Shown one piece after another: positions 16,804 to 25,267 of a stretch of DNA of 64,000 bases (positions are counted from its first letter, which is position 1; each line of letters opens with the position of its first letter). The translations under genes and the position numbers were made by a program. Source of the DNA: Spirosoma panaciterrae DSM 21099 (GTDB taxonomy: Bacteria; Bacteroidota; Bacteroidia; Cytophagales; Spirosomataceae); NCBI RefSeq assembly GCF_000374025.1, contig NZ_KB893180.1, positions 124,001-188,000 on the forward strand, in the 5' to 3' direction. The notes below the pieces were generated by a model, which worked only from the letters and a program-made list of their open reading frames with translations, was not told where the DNA came from and ran no database searches.

Positions 16804-18051
16804 ATGCATACCCTTTCCCCTACGCCCCAACGCACCTCATTGCGGCCGCTGTTTACATTACCCGTTATTGTTTCGGCATTAGGATTTTTTGTCGATGTAT
16901 ACGATCTGCTCATTTTCAGCATTGTCCGCGTTCCTAGTCTGCAGTCGTTCGGCTTGTCGGAAGCAGAGGTATCAAAAGCTGGAACGTTTATCATCAATTT
17001 CCAGCAGGCAGGACTCCTGATCGGCGGGTTTCTGTGGGGAGTTTGGGGCGATAAACGCGGCCGGATGTCGGTACTCTTTGGCAGTATTCTTACCTACTCG
17101 CTCACCAACATTGCCTGTGGTTTTGTGCAGGATGTGAATACCTATGCCCTGCTGCGGTTTCTGGCTGGCGTAGGACTTTCGGGCGAAATTGGTGCAGCCA
17201 TGGTACTCATCTCCGAAATTCTCCCGAAAGAAATCCGAAGTTATGGATCGGCCATGGTGGCAGGCATTGGCTACCTGGGTGCCGGACTGGCCTATATGAC
17301 CGTCGAGTATTTCAACTGGCGAACGGCTTACTGGGTGGGGGGCGGTATGGGGCTGACCTTGCTGCTGCTCCGGGTGAGTGTGTTTGAATCGGGCCTCTTT
17401 AGCCGGATGAAAGCAGAGCACAAAGGGGTTAGCCGAGGCAATTTTCTGGAATTTTTCAGAACCCGAAAACAGGCCATTAAATACTTCCGATGTGTTACGG
17501 TCGGTATGCCAACCTGGTTTATTGTAGGGATTCTGGCCACCTTCGCCAACGAGTTTGGGCAGGCACTTGGGATTGCCGACATCGTAAAGCCAGGCCGCTG
17601 TGTGATGCTGGTTTACGTCGGACTGGCCGGGGGCGATTTGCTCAGCGGACCCCTAAGTCAGTGGTTACAGTCGCGCATAAAGGCCATAACGGGGCTGCTT
17701 GTCTTTAGTGCTTTATTGAGTGGCATTTACCTGTTTGGCGGTATTAAAACAGCCAATGGGCTGTACCTGATCTGTCTGATGGCGGGCTTCTGCACGGGTT
17801 ATATTGCCATGTACCTAACCATGGTAGCCGAACTATATGGCACCAATCTTCGGAATACAGCCACCACATCGGTACCCAGTGTGGTACGTGGCACGCTGAT
17901 TCTGATGACCCTATCCTTTCAGGCCTTAAAACCAACAGTGGGTGCTCTGGTGGCCGCCGGTCTATTGGCCCTGATTGTATATGGTCTGGCGTTCTGGTCA
18001 CTTAGCCGGATGGACGAAACCTTCGGCAAAGACCTGGACTTTGTCGATTAG
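16804..18051 (+). CDS. MFS transporter, copy 2 of a tandem pair
   Basis: A 415-residue paralogue of the preceding transporter. It shares helix 1 (DVYDLLIFSIVRVPS), the GDKRGRMSVLFGS loop, PTWFIVGILATFANEF and the TVAELYGTNLRNTATT-like segment late in the protein. Twelve helices are expected. The pair probably arose by tandem duplication and has since diverged. It starts directly after a long pyrimidine tract, where an ordinary ribosome-binding site is not visible. The substrate is unknown. Confidence 0.86.
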   Translation: MHTLSPTPQRTSLRPLFTLPVIVSALGFFVDVYDLLIFSIVRVPSLQSFGLSEAEVSKAGTFIINFQQAGLLIGGFLWGVWGDKRGRMSVLFGSILTYSLTNIACGFVQDVNTYALLRFLAGVGLSGEIGAAMVLISEILPKEIRSYGSAMVAGIGYLGAGLAYMTVEYFNWRTAYWVGGGMGLTLLLLRVSVFESGLFSRMKAEHKGVSRGNFLEFFRTRKQAIKYFRCVTVGMPTWFIVGILATFANEFGQALGIADIVKPGRCVMLVYVGLAGGDLLSGPLSQWLQSRIKAITGLLVFSALLSGIYLFGGIKTANGLYLICLMAGFCTGYIAMYLTMVAELYGTNLRNTATTSVPSVVRGTLILMTLSFQALKPTVGALVAAGLLALIVYGLAFWSLSRMDETFGKDLDFVD

Positions 18052-18165
18052 TTTCTGCCGTTTATCCTTCGATTCAACCGTTTTTCCCGAACGGCAACGA
18101 TTCATTTTTGCGTAACCATCATTGGGTTGACAGCTAAAGGTTCTCAAACAATCCTGATCAACTCC

Positions 18166-18576
18166 ATGAAAACGTCCATTAAACTCCTTTCCAGCGCCTT
18201 ACTTCTGGCCCTTTCTGTATCGGTTGCTACACCCGTTCTGGCAATCGATGACCACGCCAATGCGAAAGCTTTTTCAGCCGTTATGTTTCCGGCTGCCGAC
18301 GCGTCCAAACTGTGGTTATGCCTTGAAAAATACCAGTCAGCCAATAAAGTCCGTCTTGAATTAGTTAATGAACGGGGCGATATTGTATTCGATGAAATTG
18401 TCGTCGGCAAAAACAGCAAACGCAATACCTTCCGCCAGCAATTCGATATGAGCCAGCTTGCCGATGGTAACTACACCTTCCGTATTTCAGCTGGCTCGCA
18501 AACCGAAGAATTCTCGTTTAAACTCGCAACGCCCAGTGTAGAGTCTTCTCCAAGCCGACTCGTTGCGATTAAATAA
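18166..18576 (+). CDS. Small secreted protein of unknown function
   Basis: About 136 residues, using the ATG at 18166 because it gives a clean signal peptide (MKTSIKLLSSALLLALSVSV, cleavage near VLA|ID). An in-frame TTG lies 39 bases upstream. The mature part is a single beta-sandwich-like domain, with RLELVNERGDIVFDEIVVG and MSQLADGNYTFRIS. These resemble the fold of C-terminal sorting or FlgD-like Ig domains, but no family is claimed. It is followed by a strong terminator, so it is probably a single-gene unit. Confidence 0.7.
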   Translation: MKTSIKLLSSALLLALSVSVATPVLAIDDHANAKAFSAVMFPAADASKLWLCLEKYQSANKVRLELVNERGDIVFDEIVVGKNSKRNTFRQQFDMSQLADGNYTFRISAGSQTEEFSFKLATPSVESSPSRLVAIK

Positions 18577-18620
18577 ACCCTTACGCATCCATCACTCCAG
18601 CGCAAACACGGTTTCCAGGT

Positions 18621-18651
18621 ATCCCCCCGGCTTCGGCTGGGGGGATTTTTT
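18621..18651 (+). terminator. Strong intrinsic terminator with UUCG tetraloop
   Basis: ATCCCCCCGGC (18621-18631) pairs with GCTGGGGGGAT (18636-18646) around a TTCG loop. The 11-pair stem includes one G-U pair and is followed by TTTTTA. Confidence 0.92.
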
Positions 18652-18760
18652 ATAGCCGTAAGAAAACCTGTGGTATCCAACAGCTACAGCGCGATCCCAG
18701 ACACACAACCATCTGCTTAGCAACAAGGCGCTGTATCAGGTCCCTCCCCTACTTACCTGG

Positions 18761-19468
18761 CTAGAGCAGAGTCGTACAAAAGGCGAGGCTATTTTTCAGA
18801 TCAGCTTCCTGATTGAAATTGATCGAATTTTCCTTCAGGTATTGTTTAACCACCGCCTTGTTTTTAGCGAATATATGCAGGAATCCAGCCTGGCTTGCCG
18901 GATGAAATTTACCATTGTTATCCCGTAGTCTAAACTCCGCTTTATTTGAAAATAGCATATCACTATGGGCGTCCAATCGGGCTAATGATCCATTACCCCC
19001 TGCATACGTACTCGTGGTCCGTATCGCAGAAGCACCCATCGATTGTTTGTAGCCGCCTTCTTTTTCACGGTCAATCAAAACCATGGTCCGTTTGATCAGC
19101 AATTGAGCCGAATGATACGTAGAAACCAGTTGCCAGTAAGTCTTGGGATACTCGTAGTAAAATGAGTCGATTCCAATAACCAGCAGTTGAATGGTAGGGT
19201 CACTTTCCAGCGCCAGCGTATCGCCCGTAGCGTTGATAAAATGCATCTCACCCAAAAATAGATGATAGTTGAACCGAGCCGCTGACACCTTGCTGGACGC
19301 ATAAATAATCTTCCCCATCGTAAATTCCGGGTATTGGTAGCGTTCACTGAACGATATAGAATTAGTCGGATTCTGCCCCGCTTTTACCCGAACATATTGA
19401 TTGCTTTGAGCAGCGACTATCGAACAAACGCCAATCAACAGGAAGCCAGAAAATAGTATAAATTTCAT
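18761..19468 (-). CDS. Secreted protein of unknown function
   Basis: A 235-residue protein with a Sec signal peptide (MKFILFSGFLLIGVCSIVAA, cleavage near AA|QS). No recognised motif is present. The middle is rich in aromatic residues and beta-strand pattern (SFYYEYPKTYWQLVSTYHS). The C-terminal third contains FRLRDNNGKFHPASQAGFL, followed by an acidic/basic stretch. It lies alone, convergent with the small secreted protein gene. The 292 bases upstream hold no other gene. Confidence 0.65.
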   Translation of the reverse strand: MKFILFSGFLLIGVCSIVAAQSNQYVRVKAGQNPTNSISFSERYQYPEFTMGKIIYASSKVSAARFNYHLFLGEMHFINATGDTLALESDPTIQLLVIGIDSFYYEYPKTYWQLVSTYHSAQLLIKRTMVLIDREKEGGYKQSMGASAIRTTSTYAGGNGSLARLDAHSDMLFSNKAEFRLRDNNGKFHPASQAGFLHIFAKNKAVVKQYLKENSINFNQEADLKNSLAFCTTLL

Positions 19469-19760
19469 AGTTCAGAATAATAACACACCGTATGATACGT
19501 CCGACATAACGGGCACTAGTGACGGCGATAGTGGGCCCCTTCCAGCTAGTGCAGACGCCCTCAAGTTAGCAGGTTTAACGAATGAATACTATACACGGCT
19601 GTGGCTACATCAGAAGCGAGTTTCTTCCTATCAGGAATTATTACCTCTGTAAACTATACTCCTCCTATGGTGTATCCGTTTATAGCTGCCCACGAATCGG
19701 TATTTTCCGGGATCAACTCGCTTTACACAACTAGTCACCTTTATTTGTAAGCTCGCTCTG

Positions 19761-20876
19761 ATGGCCCGAATCGCTCCACTGATTTGCCTGTTTATAAGCT
19801 TATTCGCTACTATACCTGGCATCGGTCAAACAAAGCTCGACAGCCTGTTGCCCGTTCGTGGGTTTTGCATAGCGGCTCCTCTCCCCAAACAACTCGATGC
19901 GTTTATTCAGTTTATCAACGAGGAGTTGGCCACCCGGCAAGTTAACACGCTGATTCTTCGGGTCGATTATAACTACCAGTTCGGCAGCCACCCCGAACTG
20001 CGCGATAGCCTTGCCTTGTCGAAACGGGAGGTAAAAAAAATAGTAAAAGCCTGTCAGAAACATAACATTCGGCTCATTCCCCAAATCAATTTGCTGGGGC
20101 ATCAGTCCTGGGCCAGTAAAACCGGGAATCTGCTTCGAGTATACCCCGACTTCGACGAAACCCCCAGCGTAAAGATGCCCGAAAAGTATATCTGGCCGAA
20201 CGAGGACGGACTCTATTGCAAAAGCTATTGCCCACTGCATCCGGGCGTTCATGCGGTCGTATTCGATCTGGTCGACGAAATCTGTGATGCGTTCGAAGCC
20301 GATGCATTTCATGCGGGTCTGGATGAAGTGTTTTACATTGGTCATGACAAATGTCCGCGCTGTTCAGGCCGCGATAAGGCCGAACTATTTGCGGGTGAAG
20401 TAACCGAAATCCGAAACCATCTGGCACTAAACAATCGGAAGCTCTGGATGTGGGGCGACCGACTGATCGACGGCAAAACGACGGGGATCGGTATGTGGGA
20501 AGGTAGTTTCAATAACACTCACCGCGCCATCGACCTGATTCCTAAAGATGTGATGATTTGCGACTGGCATTACGAACGACCCGACCAGACGGCCGTTTAT
20601 TTCGCCACAAAAGGGCTGAGCGTGATCACCTGTCCGTGGCGCAAACCCGGTTTTGCCGTTACCCAAACGCAGGATATGGTGCGATTTCGAAAATCGGTGA
20701 CGCCGGTTATGAGAGAACGATTCCAGGGCATGATGCAAACCGTATGGTCGGGAGCCGGGCCGTTTCTGGATGAATTTTATGGTAAAAACGCAGCAGCCGA
20801 AGCCGGAGCGAACACACCCTCCAACTGCTTTAGAGCTATGTTTGACGAGATCGGAAAATTAAGTACCACCCCTTAA
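19761..20876 (+). CDS. Family 20-like glycoside hydrolase (beta-N-acetylhexosaminidase)
   Basis: A 371-residue exported TIM-barrel enzyme. A signal peptide (residues 1-22) is followed by RGFCIAAPL. Barrel strands include NTLILRVDYNYQF and RLIPQINLLGHQSWA, then the GH20-type catalytic pair in HAGLDEVF, with Asp188-Glu189. In GH20 enzymes this Asp/Glu pair drives substrate-assisted removal of terminal N-acetylhexosamine. A cysteine-containing loop (HDKCPRCSGRDKAEL) follows. The N-terminal GH20b domain is missing, so it is a minimal form. The next gene, 11 bases on, is an HGSNAT-like acetyltransferase, suggesting a shared role in amino-sugar use. Confidence 0.8.
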   Translation: MARIAPLICLFISLFATIPGIGQTKLDSLLPVRGFCIAAPLPKQLDAFIQFINEELATRQVNTLILRVDYNYQFGSHPELRDSLALSKREVKKIVKACQKHNIRLIPQINLLGHQSWASKTGNLLRVYPDFDETPSVKMPEKYIWPNEDGLYCKSYCPLHPGVHAVVFDLVDEICDAFEADAFHAGLDEVFYIGHDKCPRCSGRDKAELFAGEVTEIRNHLALNNRKLWMWGDRLIDGKTTGIGMWEGSFNNTHRAIDLIPKDVMICDWHYERPDQTAVYFATKGLSVITCPWRKPGFAVTQTQDMVRFRKSVTPVMRERFQGMMQTVWSGAGPFLDEFYGKNAAAEAGANTPSNCFRAMFDEIGKLSTTP

Positions 20877-20887
20877 TTCGTACAGCA

Positions 20888-22114
20888 ATGTTGTCCGTTG
20901 AAACCTCGCCCACTCGCACCAGTATGGTGACGAAACGCGTATTCTCGATTGATGTGTTCAGAGCCTTGACGATGCTAACCATGATTTTCGTCAATGACTT
21001 ATGGACCTTAAAAGACATACCTGTCTGGCTCGAACATGCACAACGAGATCAGGATTTTCTGGGATTTGCGGATACCGTCTTCCCCTGCTTTCTGGTCATT
21101 GTCGGGATGTCGATCCCGTTTGCGATCCAGCACCGACTCAGCAAGGGCGATTCGTACGGGCAACTCATCCAACATATCGTACTCCGGTCGGCCGCGCTGC
21201 TGATCATGGGTGTGTTCATTGTCAATCTGCCCGATCTGAATGCACAGGCAACCGGTATGCGCTCAGCCTGGTTTCAGATTTTGATGGTTACGGGCTTCTT
21301 TCTGATCTGGAACCAGTATCCTAAACGAGAGGGCACGACAAACGCCTTATTTATAGGCTTACAAGCGCTGGGAGTGGGTATTCTTATTTGCCTGGCATTC
21401 AAATTCAAAGGGGGCGACGAAGCGCATCTGACGGGTATGACCCCTCAATGGTGGGGCATTCTGGGATTGATCGGCTGGACTTACCTCACCTGTGCCCTTC
21501 TCTATTTGTTTCTTCACAAGCAGCCTATTCTGTTGGTACTAGGTGGGCTGTTTTTTGCGCTGCTAAACATAGCTGGTCATGCGGGCTGGCTGCATGCCCT
21601 ATGGCCCACTGGCCCCCGCAACTGGATTCCCGACAATGGCGCTTTCAATGTATTTGCCTTTGAGGGTATTGTGGCAACCCGTTTGCGAACGCGCTGGCAA
21701 CAATTGAGTCGGGAAAAGCAATTGCCTCTGCTGTTTACCAGTATTGGCATTGCGTTGCTCATTGCGGGCTTTCTGCTCCGAAATGCTTTCATTATCTCCA
21801 AGATTCAGGCCACACCCACCTGGATTTTTCTTTGCTCCGGTATAGCCTATATCGTCTACGCTGGGGTTTACTGGCTAGTCGATCTGAAGCAGAAAGCCCA
21901 CTGGTTCGATTTTGTCAAACCTGCGGGCACCAGTACCTTAACCTGCTACCTGATTCCGTATGTGTATTACAGTGTGGCAGAGTTATCCGGTGTCTCGCTG
22001 CCCGCTTTTCTAACAACCGGACTGATTGGCTTAGTTAAATCTTTACTGTTTGCCTTGCTCATTGTTGGTATTACGGCAATTCTGGGCAGACTTGCCATCA
22101 AGCTAAAACTATAG
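20888..22114 (+). CDS. Heparan-alpha-glucosaminide N-acetyltransferase-like membrane acyltransferase (DUF5009/NagX type)
   Basis: A 408-residue polytopic protein with about ten to eleven helices. Near the start is RVFSIDVFRALTMLTMIFVN, followed by FLGFADTVFPCFLVIVGMSI, the signature of the HGSNAT/YeiB-like acyltransferases. The family member HGSNAT moves acetyl groups across a membrane onto terminal glucosamine. The bacterial versions commonly sit with hexosaminidases, and here a GH20-like gene ends 11 bases upstream. The biochemical role in bacteria is less certain; I infer amino-sugar salvage. Confidence 0.82.
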   Translation: MLSVETSPTRTSMVTKRVFSIDVFRALTMLTMIFVNDLWTLKDIPVWLEHAQRDQDFLGFADTVFPCFLVIVGMSIPFAIQHRLSKGDSYGQLIQHIVLRSAALLIMGVFIVNLPDLNAQATGMRSAWFQILMVTGFFLIWNQYPKREGTTNALFIGLQALGVGILICLAFKFKGGDEAHLTGMTPQWWGILGLIGWTYLTCALLYLFLHKQPILLVLGGLFFALLNIAGHAGWLHALWPTGPRNWIPDNGAFNVFAFEGIVATRLRTRWQQLSREKQLPLLFTSIGIALLIAGFLLRNAFIISKIQATPTWIFLCSGIAYIVYAGVYWLVDLKQKAHWFDFVKPAGTSTLTCYLIPYVYYSVAELSGVSLPAFLTTGLIGLVKSLLFALLIVGITAILGRLAIKLKL

Positions 22115-22230
22115 CTACTCCAGAAATCGATACAGCTGTTTTTAGCGACCCCGTTAATCCAGAGCCATAATTGAGAAACTTCTCCAGTCAGTTTTAGAGC
22201 CTGACCGTACTGCGTTTTTTGGGCTTGGGA

Positions 22231-22578
22231 TCATTCCATTATCTCCCGAATCTCAACAAAACCGTCGGTATCCAGCACCGGGCAGGTTTTCATCAGTGCC
22301 GTAATCTCTTCAAGGCTGGAGGCCTTCAGGAGCATATAGCCGCCAACAATCTCCTGCCCATCCACTCGGTAAGGGCCATCGGATACCTGTCTACCGTCGG
22401 TAGTGGGTCGAATAACCCGTCCCGACAAGGTTAAGGCCTGCCCACTCAGCCAATGCCCCTTGGCACCGAGTTCACCTATCCACGACTTCACGGCAAGCTG
22501 ATGTTGCTGAATGGCATCGGCGGGTGGAATAACGGTTCGCCCATCGGGCTCACGTACTAATACGAGGTAGGTCTTCAT
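22231..22578 (-). CDS. YCII-related domain protein
   Basis: A 115-residue protein of the YciI-like (dimeric alpha-beta barrel) superfamily. It opens with the strand KTYLVLVREPDGR, and has a GQALTLSGRVIRP segment, DGPYRVDGQEIVGGYMLLKA and a closing VEIREIME. These small proteins often accompany ECF sigma factors or regulators and lack a settled function. Here it is the last gene of a leftward set with a SnoaL-like gene (four bases upstream) and an AraC regulator. Confidence 0.82.
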   Translation of the reverse strand: MKTYLVLVREPDGRTVIPPADAIQQHQLAVKSWIGELGAKGHWLSGQALTLSGRVIRPTTDGRQVSDGPYRVDGQEIVGGYMLLKASSLEEITALMKTCPVLDTDGFVEIREIME

Positions 22579-22582
22579 AATC

Positions 22583-23002
22583 TTACTCCTGAGTAAGTTG
22601 TTTTAGAACAGTATGCGTATCGCGAATACCCCAGTGTTCGATGTATTGACCGTTGCGCAACCGTACAATATCGATAATGGGAAAGACAATGGATTTGCCA
22701 GTGGCCGGAATACCCATAAACGGGCCGGAGTGAGTCGCGTGAAAAGCTTTGCGGGTCACCACTTTATCGCCTTCGGCAATCTGATCGTAAATTGTAACGC
22801 GTAAATCGGGGAAAGCGGGTCGTATCACATCCAGAATAAACCGTACCATGCCCTCCGGGCCTTTGGGCATACCGGCAGGAGCCGTATGATTGATGAAATC
22901 GGGAGCAATCAATTCGTCAAAGGCTTCGATTCGCCCCTGCTCAATGGCTTCCCTGTTGAAACGGGCAACGATCTGTTTATTCGATTCGGTTTCTGTGTTC
23001 AT
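22583..23002 (-). CDS. SnoaL-like polyketide-cyclase-family protein
   Basis: A 139-residue protein with the NTF2/SnoaL fold pattern: NKQIVARFNREAIEQG, then APDFINHTAP, GPEGMVRFILDVIRPAFPDL, a central VVTRKAFHATHSG and the closing DIVRLRNGQYIEHWGIRDTH. Members act as cyclases or small-molecule-binding proteins, and the substrate is not predictable. It lies between the AraC regulator (52 bases upstream) and the YCII gene, so all three may be co-transcribed. Confidence 0.85.
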   Translation of the reverse strand: MNTETESNKQIVARFNREAIEQGRIEAFDELIAPDFINHTAPAGMPKGPEGMVRFILDVIRPAFPDLRVTIYDQIAEGDKVVTRKAFHATHSGPFMGIPATGKSIVFPIIDIVRLRNGQYIEHWGIRDTHTVLKQLTQE

Positions 23003-23053
23003 ACCGCAAAGCTACAGATCTATCGAGCGGCTGTCATTGACCGTTTATCGGTT

Positions 23054-24007
23054 TCAGGTGTACATTTCGCGGATGTCGGTTCGGAATGCGGTTGGTGTCT
23101 CACCAGTCAGCCGCTTAAAGAACCGATGAAAATAAGCGGCATCCTCAAAACCCAGTTGCCAGGCAATCTCTTTGGCCGACAGTTCGGTATGCAACAGCAA
23201 TCGTTTGGCCTCCAGCACCAGCCGCTCGTGAATATGCTCGATGGGCGTTTTCCCGCTCTGCTGCTTGATTCGGTCGTTCAGATGCCCCGGTGTCAGATGA
23301 AGCAACCCGGCATAATCGGCAACCTGATGAAGCGTAGCATAGTGCTCATCAATGTACGCCCGAAACTGTTTCAGCAAGCCCCGATCGGCCAAACTCCCCT
23401 TTGCCTTCACCTGCTGAACATACAACCGACTTACATAAATCAATAAGATACTGACGTACGATTGCAGCATTTTGCTCCGCCAGTTTCGGTCAGTATTAAA
23501 CTCGATCAATATCTTTTTTAGCAGGTCTTCCAGAAACTGTACATGTTCAGGAAGCAGCGTCAGTTCGTGGGCATCGTCGGGGTTCTGAATAATGGGCAAT
23601 TGCCGTAAGGAGCGGTTTTCGTCGAGCTGGAGATACTCTTCAGTAAACGACAGCATAATGCCTTCCAGCGGTTCCGTTTTTTCTTTAACCTGCACTTGTT
23701 GCGGCACCGAAAAATAGAACGTATTGGGCTGCAAGGTATACGGTACGAAATCGACCCAGTGCCGACTGCTTCCATGGCGCACGAAACACAGAAAATAATA
23801 GTCTTTCCGATGGGGTATCAGAAAATTGGACCGATGACGCCGGAATTCTCCGTTCGACTCGATCACTTCGAATTGAGAACTCCCCAGACTACTGCTTTGC
23901 TGAAGCGAATAAATTGGAATGGCTGTATCTTTTCCCTGAGCAATCATCGCGTGAGTCGTTAAGTATAGTGTATTGGGTGTAAACATTGCGGTAAGAGGAT
24001 CGCCCAT
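23054..24007 (-). CDS. AraC family transcriptional regulator
   Basis: A 317-residue regulator. The N-terminal part (to about 190) looks like a cupin-type sensory domain (HRKDYYFLCFVRHG...). The C-terminal 100 residues carry two helix-turn-helix units with the family signature: HLTPGHLNDRIKQQSGKTP, then AKEIAWQLGFEDAAYFHRFF and RLTGETPTAFR. It probably controls the downstream SnoaL and YCII genes on the same strand, which is inference from position. A second possible start at Met8 (23986) cannot be excluded. Confidence 0.9.
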   Translation of the reverse strand: MGDPLTAMFTPNTLYLTTHAMIAQGKDTAIPIYSLQQSSSLGSSQFEVIESNGEFRRHRSNFLIPHRKDYYFLCFVRHGSSRHWVDFVPYTLQPNTFYFSVPQQVQVKEKTEPLEGIMLSFTEEYLQLDENRSLRQLPIIQNPDDAHELTLLPEHVQFLEDLLKKILIEFNTDRNWRSKMLQSYVSILLIYVSRLYVQQVKAKGSLADRGLLKQFRAYIDEHYATLHQVADYAGLLHLTPGHLNDRIKQQSGKTPIEHIHERLVLEAKRLLLHTELSAKEIAWQLGFEDAAYFHRFFKRLTGETPTAFRTDIREMYT

Positions 24008-24129
24008 ACCATTTATTAACGCGACAATAAAGAAGCAGGTTAATAAATATACAGCAGGCCACTTTCGTTAGGCCGACAAAAGCGCTCACGCACAAAATTA
24101 AGTTCTTATAATCAAGGAGTTACGCCCTT

Positions 24130-25050
24130 TCATTTGCCTCCCTGCGACACATAGCGGTGCAGCCATTCTGATACGGTTGCCATAGCGTTCTGTGTTTCCA
24201 GGTCTTCTTTGATCTGCTTCGACAAAATGACCAGTACATACGTCCGGCCGTCGGGTAGGTACACAATTCCCGAATCATGCCGGACACCCGTAATTGACCC
24301 GGTTTTATGAGCTACTTTCACATCCTTCGGTAGTTTAGCCGGAATCGACTCGTTGAACTTCTGTTCCAGCAAAATACCGATCATGGCCTGCGAAGCTTCG
24401 GGGCTTACCACTTTCCCTTGTGCCAGTTTCTCATAAATCACCATCAGATCGTAGGCAGTTGTGGTATTGTTCAGGCCTTTGGCAAACGCTTTTGCATCTT
24501 CTACACCCCGCCAAACTTCAATATCCTTTGCCCCCAGTTCACGCATGGTTTGAGTAACCTTTCGGGCATCAACCTTTTCAATGATCAGGTTCGTAGCCAG
24601 ATTGCTGCTCACCGTGATCATGTCGTAAACCAGGGAAGCCAGCGTTCGCTTCGTACCCAGTTGTTTGTACGTAACCGTATCATCGTCCACACGGATGGGT
24701 AAACTGAACGGACTGCCATCGACAATACTTTTGAATTCATTTTTGACCAGAATCGAATCCGTAAGCGCTAGTTTGTGCTGTGCCTGCTGCCTGTACACCT
24801 CAATCATAACGGGCGTTTTCATGGTACTGGCGGCATGAAATCGTTCTTTCTCCCGAATCAGTAGTTCCTGGCCCGTGGTCAGGTCTTTAAACGCAACGGC
24901 AAACACACCCGGATGGCGGGCCAACTCCTGCTCGATTTGCTGCCGTAATTCGGAGAGAGACGGGCGGGACTGAGCCAAGACGAATGACCCACTACCGGGC
25001 AGAAAGCCAATCAGAAAAATAAGCCAACTGGCTTTGTTTAAAAATCGCAT
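24130..25050 (-). CDS. Class A serine beta-lactamase
   Basis: A 306-residue exported enzyme that should hydrolyse beta-lactams in the periplasm. After a signal peptide (cleavage near VLAQ|SR, about 27) the active-site block STMK lies at residues 75-78. SSN, replacing the common SDN, lies at 148-150, and the KTG triad at 249-251. Glu184 in a VEDAKAF context, about 13 residues before NTTT, is a plausible general base equivalent to Glu166. It is divergent from the PLP enzyme gene; a second beta-lactamase-like gene lies 1.4 kb away. The spectrum cannot be predicted. Confidence 0.88.
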   Translation of the reverse strand: MRFLNKASWLIFLIGFLPGSGSFVLAQSRPSLSELRQQIEQELARHPGVFAVAFKDLTTGQELLIREKERFHAASTMKTPVMIEVYRQQAQHKLALTDSILVKNEFKSIVDGSPFSLPIRVDDDTVTYKQLGTKRTLASLVYDMITVSSNLATNLIIEKVDARKVTQTMRELGAKDIEVWRGVEDAKAFAKGLNNTTTAYDLMVIYEKLAQGKVVSPEASQAMIGILLEQKFNESIPAKLPKDVKVAHKTGSITGVRHDSGIVYLPDGRTYVLVILSKQIKEDLETQNAMATVSEWLHRYVSQGGK

Positions 25051-25108
25051 AGATCTGGAGGTTGTATTGATGAATCCGGCAAAAGTTAATCATTTCGGGG
25101 CATTCTAT

Positions 25109-25200
25109 CCGAATAGAAGACGGATCATTAGGATTCTGGGCCGACAATTACCGACTGATCTTAAAAATCCCGTATATCCTAAAAATCTGTGCGCTATCGG
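25109..25200. repeat. Imperfect inverted repeat in a divergent promoter region
   Basis: The arm at 25109-25140 (CCGAATAGAAGACGGATC...) and the arm at 25169-25200 (...AAAATCTGTGCGCTATCGG) are complementary at most positions. The tail ATCTGTGCGCTAT resembles ATCTGTGTTCTATC in the repeat at 55723-55804, so it may be a decayed relative. It lies between the beta-lactamase and the PLP enzyme genes. Confidence 0.35.
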
Positions 25201-25267
25201 ATTAGGGCTAATTCCTTTTTTATGTATCATTACCAGGTAGACCTCAATCAATTACAACCTGATAACT

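Noticed and set aside
25051..25267. Possible SAM or other riboswitch before the PLP sulfur enzyme gene
   Set aside because: The conserved cores of SAM-I and SAM-II class riboswitches were not found; the visible structure is better described as an imperfect inverted repeat.
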